From positions 1-5,507 of the forward strand of contig CALFNI010000127.1 of assembly GCA_937902695.1 (NCBI GenBank): a stretch of DNA of 5,507 nt. Reading direction: 5' to 3'. Source of the stretch: an uncultured Rhodanobacteraceae bacterium. GTDB taxonomy: Bacteria > Pseudomonadota > Gammaproteobacteria > Xanthomonadales > Rhodanobacteraceae. Below are positions 5,311-5,507 of the stretch, piece by piece. The notes below the pieces were generated by a model. It did no database searches and was not told the DNA's origin. It saw only the letters and a program-made list of their open reading frames with translations. Position 1 is the stretch's first letter, and each line of letters starts with the position of its first letter. Made by a program: the position numbers and the translations under genes.

Positions 5311-5507
5311 TCAGTACCGCGGTACCTCCGGATCGACCTCGCGCGACCATGCGTCGATGCCGCCCTCGACGTTGTAGACATCGCGGAACCCATGCTCGCG
5401 GAAATGCTCGGCCGCGCGTCGGCTCGAATTGCCGACATGACAGAGGAACGCCAGCGGCGTCTCCTTCGGCAGCGCGGGCAATCTCTCGGCGCGGGTCGAG
5501 GGCGGCT
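5311..5507 (-). CDS. Rhodanese-like domain, C-terminal part (runs off window); probably a monothiol glutaredoxin-rhodanese fusion
   Basis: The last 64 residues of a minus-strand gene are visible, ending at the TGA at 5313-5311. The frame is open to the right edge, with two bases left over at 5506-5507. The sequence contains LAFLCHVGNSSRRAAEHF, in which Cys22 of the visible part starts a rhodanese active-site loop (C-H-x-G-x-x-S-R, as in GlpE-like single-domain rhodaneses), and then DVYNVEGGIDAWSREVDP and the terminal VPRY. The final N-V-x-G-G-I-x-A-W strand/helix is diagnostic of rhodanese folds. The ending in DP-x-VPRY recalls the rhodanese domain fused to Grx4-type monothiol glutaredoxins in xanthomonads, which act in iron-sulfur cluster handling. 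That fusion cannot be confirmed because the N-terminal part lies outside the window. A stand-alone sulfurtransferase is the alternative. Confidence 0.85.
   Translation of the reverse strand, partial: PPSTRAERLPALPKETPLAFLCHVGNSSRRAAEHFREHGFRDVYNVEGGIDAWSREVDPEVPRY

Noticed and set aside
1..5507. CRISPR array, tRNA, insertion sequence, integrase or attachment site
   Set aside because: I found no regularly spaced direct repeats, no tRNA-like cloverleaf with CCA-type end, no transposase or integrase motifs and no terminal inverted repeats with flanking duplications.

Overview
This is a GC-rich bacterial window with tightly packed genes and strong bias for G/C at third codon positions. The gene set points to a gammaproteobacterium of the Xanthomonadales/Lysobacterales (Rhodanobacteraceae or Lysobacter-like). 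The clues are a membrane-anchored FadE-type acyl-CoA dehydrogenase, a rhodanese tail that looks like the C-terminal domain of a monothiol glutaredoxin fusion, and a secreted protein ending in a DRIFADGF-type tail that I associate with secreted proteins of this group. The lineage is an inference from remembered family patterns, not from a search.

Layout. (1) Positions 1-402, minus strand: N-terminal 134 residues of a FadE acyl-CoA dehydrogenase, running off the left edge. (2) 403-576: divergent promoter region. (3) 577-2631, plus: a 684-residue exported protein with a parallel beta-helix-like region, a choice-of-anchor-Q-like segment, three tandem C-terminal repeats of about 80 residues and the lineage-type tail. 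(4) 2632-2706: a gap with two GC-rich hairpins and a possible promoter. (5) 2707-3498, plus: short AMP nucleosidase of the PNP/UDP phosphorylase superfamily. (6) 3495-4634, plus: D12-class DNA adenine methyltransferase, whose GTG start overlaps the nucleosidase stop in a GTGA junction. (7) 4720-5238, plus: a small exported protein of unknown function with four cysteines. (8) 5311-5507, minus: C-terminal 64 residues of a rhodanese-domain protein, running off the right edge and converging on gene 7.

How the genes relate. The only clear operon is nucleosidase plus methyltransferase: two genes acting on adenine-containing molecules (free AMP and DNA adenine) joined by a 4-base overlap. No restriction endonuclease, transposase, integrase, tRNA or CRISPR array is visible. 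The two exported proteins have their own strong ribosome binding sites and are probably separate units. The flanking fadE and rhodanese genes are ordinary metabolism and redox genes, so the region looks like normal chromosome with a few lineage-specific genes between conserved ones. The coupled nucleosidase/orphan methylase pair and the repeat-bearing exported protein with its tail motif are the best candidates for something under-described.
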